The translations under genes and the position numbers were made by a program. Below the pieces are notes generated by a model. That model did no database searches. It saw nothing but the letters and a program-made list of their open reading frames with translations, and was not told the DNA's origin. DNA of 64,000 nucleotides from Devosia sp. A16 (GTDB taxonomy: Bacteria; Pseudomonadota; Alphaproteobacteria; Rhizobiales; Devosiaceae): the NCBI RefSeq assembly GCF_001402915.1, contig NZ_CP012945.1, positions 2,333,501 through 2,397,500 on the forward strand, written 5' to 3'. Positions 62,865 to 64,000 of the stretch are shown here, in pieces (the first letter of the stretch is position 1; each line of letters starts with the position of its first letter).

Positions 62865-63617
62865 ATGTGCGGTCGCTACGCGACAACCCTGCCGCCGGAA
62901 ATGATGGTCGAGCTGTTCAACCTGCTCAACCAGATCGATTTTCCGCCGCGCTACAACATCACCCCGACGCAGCCGATCGCGGTAGTGTGGGAGCAGGCGG
63001 GGCGCCGCACCATCCAGCTGGTGCGCTGGGGGTTCGTGCCCGGCTGGGTGAAGGACCCGCGTGAGTTCTCGCTGCTGATCAACGCCCGGGCCGAGACCAT
63101 GGCGGAAAAGCCGTCGTTCCGCGACGCGGTGCGCCACTCGCGCTGCATCGTGCCCGCCTCGGGCTATTACGAGTGGATGAAAGGGCCCGACGGCAAGCGC
63201 CAGCCCTACTACATCACCATGGCGGACGATACTCCCATGGTGTTTGCCGGTCTCTATTCGACCTGGTCCGGGCCCGACGGCGAGGAGGTGGATACGGCCT
63301 GCATCGTCACGGTTGAGCCCAATCTCGAGATCAGTTCGGTCTATGACCGGATGCCGGCGATGCTGACCGGCGATGCCGTCGACATGTGGCTCAACACCCG
63401 CGACTTCGACGTCAAGGCGGCCACGCAACTCGCCCTGCCGCTGCCGCCGGGCTCGCTGAAATACCACCCGGTGAGCAAGGCGGTGGGCCGCGCCGACGCC
63501 GATGGGCCGGAGTTGATCCGCCCGATCACCCCGGAGCAGGCGGAGGTCGAGGCTCAGGCGGCAAAGCCGAAGAAGAAGGCCGTGGCCGGCGGTGGCGGGC
63601 AGTTGGACCTGTTCTAG
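62865..63617 (+). CDS. SRAP/YedK-family abasic-site protein
   Basis: 250 aa HMCES/YedK relative. Catalytic C2 becomes N-terminal after Met removal (MCGRYATT). INARAETMAEKPSF, PASGYYEWM and the YHPVSKAV His are family positions. Forms a covalent link with abasic sites in single-stranded DNA. A lysine-rich tail (PKKKAVA) follows the domain. Confidence 0.95.
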   Translation: MCGRYATTLPPEMMVELFNLLNQIDFPPRYNITPTQPIAVVWEQAGRRTIQLVRWGFVPGWVKDPREFSLLINARAETMAEKPSFRDAVRHSRCIVPASGYYEWMKGPDGKRQPYYITMADDTPMVFAGLYSTWSGPDGEEVDTACIVTVEPNLEISSVYDRMPAMLTGDAVDMWLNTRDFDVKAATQLALPLPPGSLKYHPVSKAVGRADADGPELIRPITPEQAEVEAQAAKPKKKAVAGGGGQLDLF

Positions 63618-63640
63618 TGGGGCCGCTCCCAGGGCGAGCA

Positions 63641-64000
63641 CTAGATCAGCGGCGTGAACAGGCTTCGCTGCACCGGCAGTCCGACGCGCTCAAGATAGGA
63701 CACGACGCCGTAGATGAGCGTGTCGCTCATCGACATGATCCCGTCAGGTGTCTCGACCAGGGGCCGAAACGCTGTATTGGCATAGACCTCGTGCTCCAGC
63801 GTCCGGCTCTCGACCAGCGGGTTGCCGCGCAGCTGCGCCGGATAGAAAGCCGGATCGAGGTAGTTTTTGCGCCAGCCGCGCCGCGAGGCGTGCAGCCAGT
63901 TGATAAGCTCGTCGCGGCGTTCGGTCAGGGTTGCCTCGGTCACCACCGCAAGATTGTTGGGCAGCGGCGCGCCGTGTTCGAACAGCAGCGTTGCATGGGG
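63641..64000 (-). CDS. Probable ABC substrate-binding protein, C-terminal part (cut by window edge)
   Basis: Frame open from the window end to a stop at 63641, about 119 codons. Sequence such as FEHGAPLPNNLAVVTEATL and SRRGWRKNYLDPAFYPA resembles NMT1/THI5-like solute-binding proteins of nitrate, sulfonate or thiamine-precursor transporters. The start and signal peptide lie outside, so the call is weak. Confidence 0.55.
   Translation of the reverse strand, partial: PHATLLFEHGAPLPNNLAVVTEATLTERRDELINWLHASRRGWRKNYLDPAFYPAQLRGNPLVESRTLEHEVYANTAFRPLVETPDGIMSMSDTLIYGVVSYLERVGLPVQRSLFTPLI

Noticed and set aside
1-64000. tRNA or rRNA genes as island attachment sites
   Set aside because: I scanned for T-loop and anticodon-arm patterns and found none; comM appears to be the insertion site instead.

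Overview
The window looks like chromosomal DNA from a GC-rich alphaproteobacterium of the Hyphomicrobiales. A Devosia-like lineage is my best guess from gene content: glnD next to mutS, a TIGR02301 gene beside a NUDIX gene, rsmI divergent from an lpoA-like lipoprotein gene, small Omp25-type porins, and many sugar-uptake genes. This is inference, with no 16S gene or database match. Genes are packed in both directions with frequent 1-4 bp stop/start overlaps. I found no tRNA, rRNA or CRISPR array.

Region by region. 1-3.7 kb: glnD (cut by the window edge) and mutS. 3.9-10.7 kb: xylose and xylan use, with GH43 beta-xylosidase, xylA, xylB and a LacI-type regulator on the minus strand and a divergent aldose 1-epimerase. 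11.4-15 kb: two epoxide hydrolases around a WYL regulator, both preceded by a related inverted repeat. 15-23.5 kb: small stress and housekeeping genes (AHSA1-type SRPBCC, cold shock-DUF1294 fusion, DinB, DUF2975 plus HTH, phosphotriesterase homologue, cfa, GNAT, YCII) and a PadR three-gene operon with two operators. 23.6-31 kb: a LacI-controlled fructan locus with an ABC importer (no ATPase gene), a GH91 enzyme without signal peptide and a GH32 fructosidase. This arrangement fits uptake and intracellular breakdown of difructose anhydride or inulo-oligosaccharides.

31-41.6 kb is the accessory heart of the window. Three decayed pieces of comM (3' end, middle, 5' end, in collinear order) surround an intact comM and an island. 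The island carries a membrane-anchored DUF1353 protein and a four-gene, translationally coupled, all-exported operon: a GH19-peptidoglycan-binding-trypsin fusion, a trypsin-like protease, a protease homologue whose catalytic serine is replaced by glutamate, and a propeller-like protein with peptidoglycan-binding and GH19 domains. I do not recognise this as a described system. It reads as a secreted wall-targeting and proteolytic module inserted at comM.

41.1-48 kb: an ABM monooxygenase, a SelA-like PLP enzyme, an unknown protein, IclR, and a second ABC sugar importer of the LplB/LplC type. 48-64 kb: two small outer-membrane proteins, GH25 lysozyme lipoprotein, MarC, DUF930, a beta-lactamase-like hydrolase, gshB-yraN-rsmI, lpoA-like lipoprotein, YfbR-like HD protein, DoxX, ygfZ, dihydroorotase, NUDIX, SRAP and the end of a probable solute-binding protein. 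Palindromic, C/G-rich intergenic repeats of one or more families occur at seven or more places.
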